From DASPJR01 sp035628505 (GTDB lineage: Bacteria; Planctomycetota; SZUA-567; H5-PLA8): a stretch of 64,000 nt of DNA. A program made the translations under genes and the position numbers. Below the pieces are notes generated by a model. That model saw nothing but the letters and a program-made list of their open reading frames with translations, made no database searches and had not been told where the DNA came from. The stretch lies in assembly GCA_035628505.1 (NCBI GenBank), contig DASPJR010000033.1:1-64000 (forward strand), read 5' to 3'. Numbering within the stretch: the first letter of the stretch is position 1; the number at the start of each line of letters is the position of its first letter. This document shows positions 1 through 6,598 of this stretch, piece after piece.

Positions 1-186
1 CAAGCGTGCAGCCGTCAGCATCAGCGCGCTCTCGCCATCCGGAAAGCACCCCACCACCTGCGTTCGCCGGCGGATTTCCCGCATAATCCGCTCCAGCGGA
101 TTGTTCGTCTTTATGCGCAGCCAGTGCTCCTGCGGAAAACGGCGGGTGGCATCCTCTCAATGCTCCCGCATCAGCTTGCACCCTTA
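1..186 (-). pseudogene. IS256-family (Mutator-type) transposase, C-terminal remnant
   Basis: Read on the minus strand, this stretch encodes a recognisable C-terminal piece of an IS256-type transposase: HWLRIKTNNPLERI, then MREIRRRTQVVGCFPDG and ESALMLTAARL. That is the family's conserved TNxLERLNxEIRRRTRVVGxFP region, which carries the last acidic catalytic residue. The frame has an in-frame TGA at 157-159, where relatives of this type usually have a tryptophan before Glu-Asp-Ala, and a TAA at 184-186. The rest of the gene towards its N-terminus is missing, because the sequence becomes the REP unit at about position 192. The C-terminal end runs off the left edge of the window. This is a decayed insertion sequence, not an active gene. 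Confidence 0.8.
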
Positions 187-191
187 ACTTC

Positions 192-864
192 GGGTGCCAC
201 ACGTCTCGCCGTTGAGACGGGTGCGGGATGGGCTTAGCATCCTCAAGCGATATGGAACAGTCAACTCCGCACCGCAAACGCAACAAGAAATACAACATCC
301 CCGGGCACGCTCATTTTCTGACCTTCTCGTGTTACCGCCGCATGGCGTTTCTCACCAACGACACGTGGCGGCAGTGGCTTGCCGAATCGGTCCGCGCAAA
401 ATGTGATGAGTATGAATACGCGTTGTGGGCGTATGTGTTCATGCCTGAGCACGTTCACCTGCTGCTCAAGCCGCGCCGTGAGATGTACGATCTGGCCAAA
501 TTTGAGCAGAGCTTTAAACTCTCCTTTTCGCGCAAGCTGATTGTCCACTTATCGCGAATGAATTCACCGCTGCTGCAGTCACTGCGAGTGAAGAACGGCT
601 ACCGCGTCTGGCAGGAAGGCGGCGGACACGATCTGAACATCTGGACGATGAAGAAGGCGATTGAAAAGGCGGAATATTGTCACGGAAATCCGGTAAAGCG
701 GAGGCTGGTGAAATCAGCAGAGGAATGGCGCTGGTCGAGTTTCTGCTGGCTGGTCCAAGGTAAGCGCGAGGGTGTGCCGCTGCGCGTGGATGGATGGGAC
801 GAGACTCTTCGGGAAGGCTGAGCGCCAACCCGCACGCGTCCCAACGGCGGGACGGGTGGCACCC
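192..864 (+). mobile_element. REP-flanked RAYT unit (complete copy)
   Basis: Two 36-nt hairpins, at 192-227 and 829-864, bound a transposase gene in inverted orientation. The reverse complement of the right hairpin matches the left one at 32 of 36 positions. Both fold as six-base arms around a loop reading GCCGTT on one strand. One pair of differences, in the stem, is compensatory (T-A against C-G). The left hairpin ends on the base before the gene's first ATG, and the right one starts eight bases after its stop. This is the usual layout of a RAYT with its cognate REP sequences. An internally deleted relative lies at 2258-2494. Confidence 0.85.
228..821 (+). CDS. REP-associated tyrosine transposase (RAYT, IS200-like)
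   Basis: This 197-aa protein belongs to the Y1 HUH transposases that act on REP hairpins, cutting and joining single-stranded DNA through a catalytic tyrosine. The HUH motif is seen as PEHVHLLL (His75 and His77). Tyr150, in the segment EYCHGNPVKRRLV, is the likely nucleophile, and EEWRWSS near residues 165-171 is the family's C-terminal signature. The length fits the family. ATG 228 was chosen because it directly follows the hairpin; ATG 252 (MEQSTPHRK) is also possible, and neither has a strong ribosome-binding site. The hairpin touching the start codon could mask translation initiation, which is inference. No frameshift is seen, so the gene may be active. Confidence 0.88.
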   Translation: MGLASSSDMEQSTPHRKRNKKYNIPGHAHFLTFSCYRRMAFLTNDTWRQWLAESVRAKCDEYEYALWAYVFMPEHVHLLLKPRREMYDLAKFEQSFKLSFSRKLIVHLSRMNSPLLQSLRVKNGYRVWQEGGGHDLNIWTMKKAIEKAEYCHGNPVKRRLVKSAEEWRWSSFCWLVQGKREGVPLRVDGWDETLREG

Positions 865-960
865 GAAGTCAAAGAGCGCAAGCTGAGGTGGGAGCGGGTA
901 AAAGGATGCCACCCGCCATGGACGGGCGCGACATGGCAAGCTCAAACGGCACGTTCCGCA

Positions 961-1686
961 GCCGGAGATCCCTCCCCATTTAACAATGTTGACGCCGATA
1001 GACAGCGGTTGGCTCGCTATCAAGCCGATCCTTCCACTGCTGAGATTGATGCATGGGCCATAAACGAGAAGCAGGCAAAACTGAAGCTGCTACAGCGAAA
1101 AAACATCGGTGCTCAAATTTATACGACAGTACTTGGCCCTACATCTGAACTACTTCTTCTCGCAGAGGCTGTTCCAAGCTTATTGGGTGCAGGAATTTCG
1201 TCAGCTGCCCGAGCGCATATGACGGGCGCTTTGCGGACAGTAGTGCAGGGCGGGTCCAAATTGACTTTAGAGCAACAGAAGCTCCTCGTTAAGGAATTGG
1301 GGATAATGGCGAGGAACGCAAAGGAATTGCGCCGCTTCGTCAAACCGCCGCTAGACATGAGGCCGTTTACACAGATGGCCGAGGCACGCATGCTGACAAA
1401 CAAAACACCGAGCGGAACCTATAATTATGTGCGAGATGAATTCGGAAACGTTTACGTTGGTCCAGCCGCCGAGCATACACATCCAAGAATACTCGGGGGT
1501 GGGCGCTCCGCAACTGGCTCCGGCACTTTAACAATTAAAGACGGTGTTATTACCAGTATCGACCATATGTCCGGGACATTCCGGCATGGGCCAGAGGCAT
1601 TGGATAGTGTCATTGAGTCAATGAACAACTTGGGTATAAAAGTCTTAGATGACGCGGCGAAGTACTTCAGAGGAAGTTGGGAGTAA
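961..1686 (+). pseudogene. toxin-like C-terminal cassette, 5'-truncated
   Basis: An open frame ends at 1686. Its upstream part (772 to about 950) is only read-through of the RAYT end and the REP hairpin. Protein-like sequence begins near AGDPSPFNNVDADRQ and has no in-frame ATG of its own before ATG 1219. The middle is helical and hydrophobic, and the C-terminus reads NYVRDEFGNVYVGP, HTHPRILGGGR, GTLTIKDGVITSIDHMSG and FRHGPEALDSVI. A 'GNxYV..., hydroxyl/GGGR, GxItVxxGxItsIdnxSGhFrp' run of this sort occurs at the C-termini of polymorphic-toxin and RHS-like proteins. The enzymatic activity is not known. The missing N-terminus suggests the cassette was cut off from its carrier when the REP unit arrived. 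Confidence 0.5.
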
Positions 1687-1694
1687 ACGCAGCT

Positions 1695-2111
1695 ATGGTG
1701 GGTACAGAAGTTCGATTACGATCTACAACTGCGCCACCGGCCACGGCGTCTGTTCGCCTACATGTAGACTCGTATACCGGAACAGGACCACATTTTGGAT
1801 TAGCTCAGGGCGTTGCCGTAAGAGTTCTCCACCCTGATGGTAGTCAGTACAGCCATGCTGTAAAAGTCTGGGAGTCCGTCGTCCTTTCTGGCGTATTTCA
1901 TGCGTTACGAAAGGCAGAAGTCGATCCGAATGGGATAAAGGTATCCATTCTTGCCATTGACGGAGTTCTGCCCGACGAATTGCGCGATAGCGACGGATTA
2001 GCGATTGCCGCAAGTAGAGCAGTACTAAGTGAGTTGGGGCGGTACTCCGATTTTGCAACCGATGATCTTAATGGTTGGTATGTTGTCGAAATCGTTCATG
2101 ATTCCACCTGA
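1695..2111 (+). CDS. small immunity-like or hypothetical protein
   Basis: This 138-aa protein starts nine bases after the toxin-like frame ends. ATG 1695 is preferred over the upstream TTG at 1677 because GGGAG lies about ten bases before it. It has no signal peptide, membrane segment or recognised motif and looks like a compact soluble alpha/beta protein (RLHVDSYTGTGPHFG, then AVRVLHPDGSQYSHAVKVWES). The tight coupling behind a toxin-like C-terminal cassette is the usual position of an immunity gene, so that role is inferred from context only. Base composition is more AT-rich than the neighbouring housekeeping-type genes, consistent with acquired DNA. Confidence 0.5.
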   Translation: MVGTEVRLRSTTAPPATASVRLHVDSYTGTGPHFGLAQGVAVRVLHPDGSQYSHAVKVWESVVLSGVFHALRKAEVDPNGIKVSILAIDGVLPDELRDSDGLAIAASRAVLSELGRYSDFATDDLNGWYVVEIVHDST

Positions 2112-2257
2112 GCACGCAACCGCGGTGTCAGCTTTTGAGCGGTGGGCGCACGCGATACCGACGCTTCTCTTGTTCGTTTTATCGCTACCTCTCCTTAAAG
2201 TTCTGGAGCGTTCCGAAGCGATTCATCAGAGCCTTGGTATTTCCGGGATTCTTGCCG

Positions 2258-2494
2258 GGGTGCCACCCGTCTCGCCGTTGAGACGGGTGCGGGATGGGCT
2301 TAGCATCCTCAGGCGATATGGAACAGTCAACTCCGCACCGCAAACGCAACAAAAAATACAACATCCCCCCACGGCTGGCTGGTCCAAGGTAAGCGTGAGG
2401 ATGCGCCGCTACGCGTGGATGCATGGGACGAGACTCTTCTGGAAGGCTGAGCGCCAACCCAGCACCCGTCCCAACGGCTGGACGTGTGGCACCC
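2258..2494 (+). mobile_element. internally deleted RAYT unit (non-autonomous derivative)
   Basis: The segment repeats both ends of the unit at 192-864 but lacks its middle. The left 36-nt hairpin (2258-2293) is followed by ATGGGCTTAGCATCCTC and the first 25 or so codons of the transposase. The sequence then jumps to the last codons (GCTGGCTGGTCCAAGG onwards), the stop, and the right hairpin ending at 2494. It is 237 bases against 673, so about 436 bases, including the HUH motif and catalytic tyrosine, are gone. It cannot encode a working transposase and would depend on an intact copy acting in trans. Confidence 0.85.
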
Positions 2495-3138
2495 GAAGTT
2501 AACGGGCGCAAGCTGATGTGGGCGCGCATAGAAGAATGCCGCTGCCGAGCTCATGCGTATGCTTTTAATTGTTCGCTGTCCGCCGGACCAAAAGTTTTCT
2601 TCGACATTGAAATGGCTGAGCTCGACCTCGACAGCTGCTGCGCAGCATTCCTTTTGGGGACGGCTCAATGCGGCACCACATTGAGCGGACACAACCTATT
2701 GTATGTGCCGTCTCGGGCGAGCCATAGGCGTTTCCGAATTTCCGAAAAATCGGAGCGAAAGTGATCGCTTTTGATCGTGCAAGTTCATCATTTTCAAGCA
2801 GTTGCAGCGATTACGCGAACGACTTAAAATTTCGCAAAGAAAGTCGCGACAAATCGATACTCTCAATCGTTTCTTTATAATGAGGGGCGTGCGCGATTTG
2901 CTCGGCACGCTCGCTTGTCAGCCGCGCCGAGTCGCTTAACCGCAATTCAAAATACAGCGTTACTTTCCAGCGGCTCCCGGCGCCTGATAAGCAGTTGGCC
3001 GCACGGTAAACTTTCTCGTTCAAACAGGCACTCAACAGGACGATACCGTTCGCAGCGTAGACGCTTACGGCTCAGGACGTTATACTGCTGATCGTGGCGG
3101 ACGGGTCTGCCAATTTCTTGTGAGTTCGTTTACACCGC
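2495..3138. other. intergenic, no convincing gene
   Basis: No open frame here shows protein-like composition or a plausible start. One perfect hairpin is visible at 2663-2686 (arms GCTCAATG and CATTGAGC, eight-base loop), between AT/GC-mixed sequence that may be old mobile-element debris. The last 150 bases before 3139 presumably hold the promoter of the glycosyltransferase gene, but no clear -35/-10 pair could be assigned. Confidence 0.5.
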
Positions 3139-4626
3139 ATGCGCGAAGGCCGGCAACGTACACAGGCGCTTTTTCTGGCGCTCTCGGACACCATCATGGT
3201 GCTGCTGGCCATGCAGCTGGCCTGGTGGCTGCGCTTTGATTTCAATAATTGGCTGGCCACCGTCAAGCCGGAGCTGGCACCCTTCACCACCGGCTGGACG
3301 CCCGGGCAGCCGTACGTGCTGGCGCTCTTTGTTACGCTGCCGATCTTCTGGCTGATCCTGCGCGAGATGGATCTCTACTCACAGCCCGAAGACGGCACCG
3401 GCGAGTTCCTGCGGCTGTGTACGGCGTCGATGGTCGCGTGCGTGCTGCTGGCGGCGATCAGCTTCTACGTCAAGATCAAGGATGACCAGGAGCAGTTCCA
3501 GTTTTCGCGCGGCTACTCGGCGCTCTTTCTGCCCTGCAGCATCGCCTGTCTCTGGACGGGGCGGCTGATCTTCCGCGGATTGCTGCGCACGCTGGCGCTT
3601 CGCGGCCTGGGACAGAACCGGATACTCTTCGTCGGCTCTGGCCCGCTTGCGGAGGAGCTCGCGGCGGCGCTGGATTGCCGCGGAACCAATCGCGTGGTCG
3701 GAACGCTGGATTCAGGCACGTCCGAAAACGGCAAGCTCAAGCGCCTCGGCGAACCGTCCGAACTGGTCCAGGCGGCCGAGAAGCACACGATCGACGAAGT
3801 CGTCGTGGCGATGCCCGATGCGCCGCAGGAGATGCTCAAGCAGCTGGCCGAAGACTGCTACCGCGCGCACGTGCGCTTCCGCATGGTTCCCGACGTGTAC
3901 GAAATGCTGCTCGACCACATGGATTTATCGCTCGTCGGCGACATTCCGCTGCTGGGCATGCGCGGCTCGCGGATTGAAGGAATCAATTATCTCTGCAAGC
4001 GCCTCTTCGATATCGTGGTCTCGGGGCTGCTGCTGCTGATTCTCTTCCCGCTTGTCTTCGTGCCGACAATGATTGCGATTTACCTTACTGATCCGGGACC
4101 GATCTTTTATTTCCAGGAGCGTATCGGCTACCGGCGGCGGAAGTTCAAGTTCTGGAAGTTCCGTTCTATGCGGATCGGCTCGGACAAAGGCGGAAATGTC
4201 GAGATCCACAAGGACTACCTGAAGAAGTATATCGCCGGAAATGCCGAGGGCGCCAAAGACGAAAAAGGCCGCACGGTATACAAGCTCACCGAAGATCCGC
4301 GCGTGACGCCGTTTGGCCGCTTTATCCGCAAGTACAGCATCGATGAGCTTCCGCAGTTGCTGAATGTACTGCGCGGCGACATGAGCCTGATCGGGCCGCG
4401 GCCGCCGATCGCGTACGAAGTCGAGAACTACCGCCCGATTCACCTGCGCCGCTTCGAAGTGCTGCCGGGCATCTCCGGATTGTGGCAGGTCTCCGGACGC
4501 AACCTGTTGACGTTCGACGAGATGGTTAAACTGGATCTGTACTACATCGAAAACTGGTCGCTCGAGCTCGATATTCGCATTCTGCTGAAGACAGTACGGG
4601 TCGTCCTCTTCCAGCGCGCGCATTAA
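3139..4626 (+). CDS. exopolysaccharide priming polyprenyl glycosylphosphotransferase
   Basis: This 495-aa membrane enzyme transfers a sugar-1-phosphate from a nucleotide sugar to undecaprenyl phosphate, the first membrane step of exopolysaccharide or O-antigen repeat assembly. Four hydrophobic segments occupy roughly residues 14-145. A CoA-binding-like (Rossmann) region with LFVGSGPLAEELA follows, then a fifth hydrophobic stretch near 290-316, then the bacterial sugar transferase domain. Signature motifs seen are KFWKFRSM, KYSIDELPQLLNVLRGDMS, LIGPRPP and LPGISGLWQVSGRN. Length and order match the WbaP/WcaJ/PssY-like group; the sugar cannot be told. The start is the first ATG, with a weak ribosome-binding site. 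No other polysaccharide genes are adjacent. Its 3' end converges on the next gene with 13 bases between. Confidence 0.92.
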   Translation: MREGRQRTQALFLALSDTIMVLLAMQLAWWLRFDFNNWLATVKPELAPFTTGWTPGQPYVLALFVTLPIFWLILREMDLYSQPEDGTGEFLRLCTASMVACVLLAAISFYVKIKDDQEQFQFSRGYSALFLPCSIACLWTGRLIFRGLLRTLALRGLGQNRILFVGSGPLAEELAAALDCRGTNRVVGTLDSGTSENGKLKRLGEPSELVQAAEKHTIDEVVVAMPDAPQEMLKQLAEDCYRAHVRFRMVPDVYEMLLDHMDLSLVGDIPLLGMRGSRIEGINYLCKRLFDIVVSGLLLLILFPLVFVPTMIAIYLTDPGPIFYFQERIGYRRRKFKFWKFRSMRIGSDKGGNVEIHKDYLKKYIAGNAEGAKDEKGRTVYKLTEDPRVTPFGRFIRKYSIDELPQLLNVLRGDMSLIGPRPPIAYEVENYRPIHLRRFEVLPGISGLWQVSGRNLLTFDEMVKLDLYYIENWSLELDIRILLKTVRVVLFQRAH

Positions 4627-4639
4627 CTTTATCGCACGA

Positions 4640-5887
4640 CTATTTTGGTTCAGGAGGAATCGGCCCGTCGCCGAACGTGATGTCGTCGATGTAGACCGTG
4701 GTTGCGCCGTTATGCTGGCACCCAAAGATCGCGGTGCCGGTAAAAGGAGTATTGGGAAGCGGACGCGGCTGATTTTTGTCACGGATGTTGGCCGTGTATT
4801 CGGACATTTTGAACGTGACCCACTGCCACTTTCCGGGCGTTAGATTCCCAACGTACTTTTCAAAGAGGCCCGTGCCGATCGCACTGTGAAAGCAGATCAT
4901 GGATCCGCCGTCGATGCGGCACGCAAATCGGATCCACGTGTTCTCGCCGATGTTCACCGCGTCCGTGCCGTTTTTGCGTGGATTCAGGCTGATTACACTC
5001 GTGAAAAAGGTACTGTCCTGTTTCTCTGATTTCAGACAGTACCCAGCCCCGCCATAGGCATTCTCGGTGGTGCGTGAGCCCTTCGTAATGCCATTGCCGC
5101 CGGATTCAAAATTATCCGACCACAACACCTGGTGCTCGCCTGCAGCCGCGTTCGCAGCGGGCGGTTCGCCCTTTGGCATTGTCTGCAGGTATACAGCCGC
5201 TTCCTTGCCCACTGCGGTGCTGCCGTACGAGGCAACGAAGGCTTCGACTTCCTTCCGCGCATAATAGGGCACCAGCTTTTTTTCCGAAGCCTTGAACTCA
5301 GCCCATTTCCGGCGCGCGTAATCCTCTCGCGGATCGACGTTCGAGCTAACGGCTGGCACTGCTGCTGCAGGTGCGGGCGCTGCCGTTGAAGGCGTGGGCA
5401 CTGCTGCCTTCGCAGGCCCAGCCGTTACCGCCACGGGCGCTGCGGCAGGAGCTGGCGTTTTCTGCGCCGGCGCAGTATCGCGAGCAGGCGCTGCCGCGGG
5501 CGGCTTCTTGTTTGAATCTGCTGACCCCTCCGTGCGGCGGGAACTGCCGCCAAACAGGAAGACACCCAACAGCACCCCGATGGCGCCGACGATCAGAACC
5601 GGACCAAGCAGGTTCTGTTCGGCCTTAGCCGACGCTGCCGGTGGCGCGTGACGGGCTGGAACTGGCGCTGGCCGTGCCGCCGCTCGCGAGACGGCCTGCA
5701 GGCGGGTGTTGGAGGTGATTTTGTCGGATGGCCGCGTCGCTGCAGGGCCGCTGGGCGGTTTGGTCGGACGCGGCACCGCGACGGCGCACTTCTGGCAATA
5801 GGCCTTGTTTTCGATCTGCAGAGCGCCGTTCTGAAAATCGCTTTCTGAGACACGCAACCCGCAGCTGTCGCAATACTGGATGTTCAT
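4640..5887 (-). CDS. zinc-ribbon, single-TM protein with extracytoplasmic LamG-like domain
   Basis: This 415-aa protein has three parts. An N-terminal zinc ribbon has paired cysteines (YCDSCGLR and YCQKCAVA, residues 6-9 and 31-34). A long Pro/Ala linker surrounds one membrane helix (LLGPVLIVGAIGVLLGVFLFGG, about residues 94-115). The C-terminal domain of about 160 residues, beginning VLWSDNFESGGNG and ending TTVYIDDITFGDGP, looks like a jelly-roll carbohydrate-binding or LamG-type fold. The inferred topology is zinc ribbon in the cytoplasm and the beta domain outside. A paralogue with the same layout lies at 47179-48369. Function is unknown; the architecture suggests a membrane sensor or envelope scaffold, which is inference. 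Confidence 0.7.
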   Translation of the reverse strand: MNIQYCDSCGLRVSESDFQNGALQIENKAYCQKCAVAVPRPTKPPSGPAATRPSDKITSNTRLQAVSRAAARPAPVPARHAPPAASAKAEQNLLGPVLIVGAIGVLLGVFLFGGSSRRTEGSADSNKKPPAAAPARDTAPAQKTPAPAAAPVAVTAGPAKAAVPTPSTAAPAPAAAVPAVSSNVDPREDYARRKWAEFKASEKKLVPYYARKEVEAFVASYGSTAVGKEAAVYLQTMPKGEPPAANAAAGEHQVLWSDNFESGGNGITKGSRTTENAYGGAGYCLKSEKQDSTFFTSVISLNPRKNGTDAVNIGENTWIRFACRIDGGSMICFHSAIGTGLFEKYVGNLTPGKWQWVTFKMSEYTANIRDKNQPRPLPNTPFTGTAIFGCQHNGATTVYIDDITFGDGPIPPEPK

Positions 5888-6061
5888 CGCGTCTTCCGCC
5901 GTCCGGAGGTGACAGAAATAGTAAATGAACGTTGTTCAAAAACACTGTCTTTTTTCCCGTCCATGCTCAACCCGGTTCCGCTTCTTATGGCGTATGCGTT
6001 GCTCCATCTATCAAAAGCTTCCCACCGCGCGGGAAGAATTCACTTTTGGGAGGAAGATTCG

Positions 6062-6520
6062 ATGAAAAATGTATTTATGCTCGCGGCAGCGGCGCTTCTA
6101 TTGAGCGCGTCTGCGTTTGCCGCACACGATGAGTATTCACGTGTGGAACTTAAGGGAACGCTCCACAACGATTCCCAGGAACGGCGTGCAACGCTGAAGG
6201 TGAACGGCGTCACCTACGAACTGGACCTTGGCAACAACCGCGACTTTTTCCGGCAGGCTGAAAGGCTCGACCGGCAGCAGGTCGTCGTCAACGGACAGCT
6301 ATACGTCGAGAAAAGCCGGGAGGGTGATACGTTCCTGGTTGTCGCACCCGATCAGATCCAGAGCGCCGAGCCGCAGAACGTGCAGTATCAACGGCGTGAA
6401 ACGGTCGTTCGGGAAGAGCCCGTCGTACGCGAACGCCGCGTTTATCCGCGCGAGCGCGTGATCATCAAGGAAAAGGACTCGCCGATCTTCAAGGCGGGGC
6501 CACTGGAGATCAACCCGTAG
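6062..6520 (+). CDS. small secreted hypothetical protein
   Basis: This 152-aa protein starts at ATG 6062, with GGGAGGAAG six bases upstream; the frame is open further upstream, but that part lacks a signal. Residues 1-20 (MKNVFMLAAAALLLSASAFA) form a clear signal peptide. The mature part begins with a beta-rich region (VELKGTLHNDSQERRATLKV, then QQVVVNGQLYV), which could be a small OB-like barrel. It ends in an Arg/Glu-rich tail (VVREEPVVRERRVYPRERV). No family was recognised. It is divergent from the zinc-ribbon gene and is followed by a strong terminator hairpin, so it is probably a single-gene transcript. Confidence 0.7.
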   Translation: MKNVFMLAAAALLLSASAFAAHDEYSRVELKGTLHNDSQERRATLKVNGVTYELDLGNNRDFFRQAERLDRQQVVVNGQLYVEKSREGDTFLVVAPDQIQSAEPQNVQYQRRETVVREEPVVRERRVYPRERVIIKEKDSPIFKAGPLEINP

Positions 6521-6540
6521 TAGACGATTTCTGGTTTAAG

Positions 6541-6598
6541 GTTTCTAGTTTCTGGTTTCTGGTCACTCCCGGAAACCAGGAACTAGAAACTATTTTTT
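6541..6598 (+). terminator. intrinsic terminator built from TTTCTGG words
   Basis: A 22-base arm at 6541-6562 pairs with 6569-6590 around a six-base loop, with two G-U wobbles, and is followed by a run of six T at 6593-6598. It lies between the stop of the secreted-protein gene and the converging dehydrogenase gene, and its T-run overlaps the latter's last codons. The arm is built of near-repeats of GTTTCTAGTTTCTGG. Confidence 0.75.

Noticed and set aside
772..960. Start of the toxin-like frame at GTG 772
   Set aside because: This part is only the RAYT C-terminal codons and REP hairpin in another frame, so it is not a real N-terminus.
3925..4782. A 285-codon open frame on the minus strand across the glycosyltransferase 3' end
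   Set aside because: It is antisense to the sugar transferase domain, whose conserved motifs fix the true strand.
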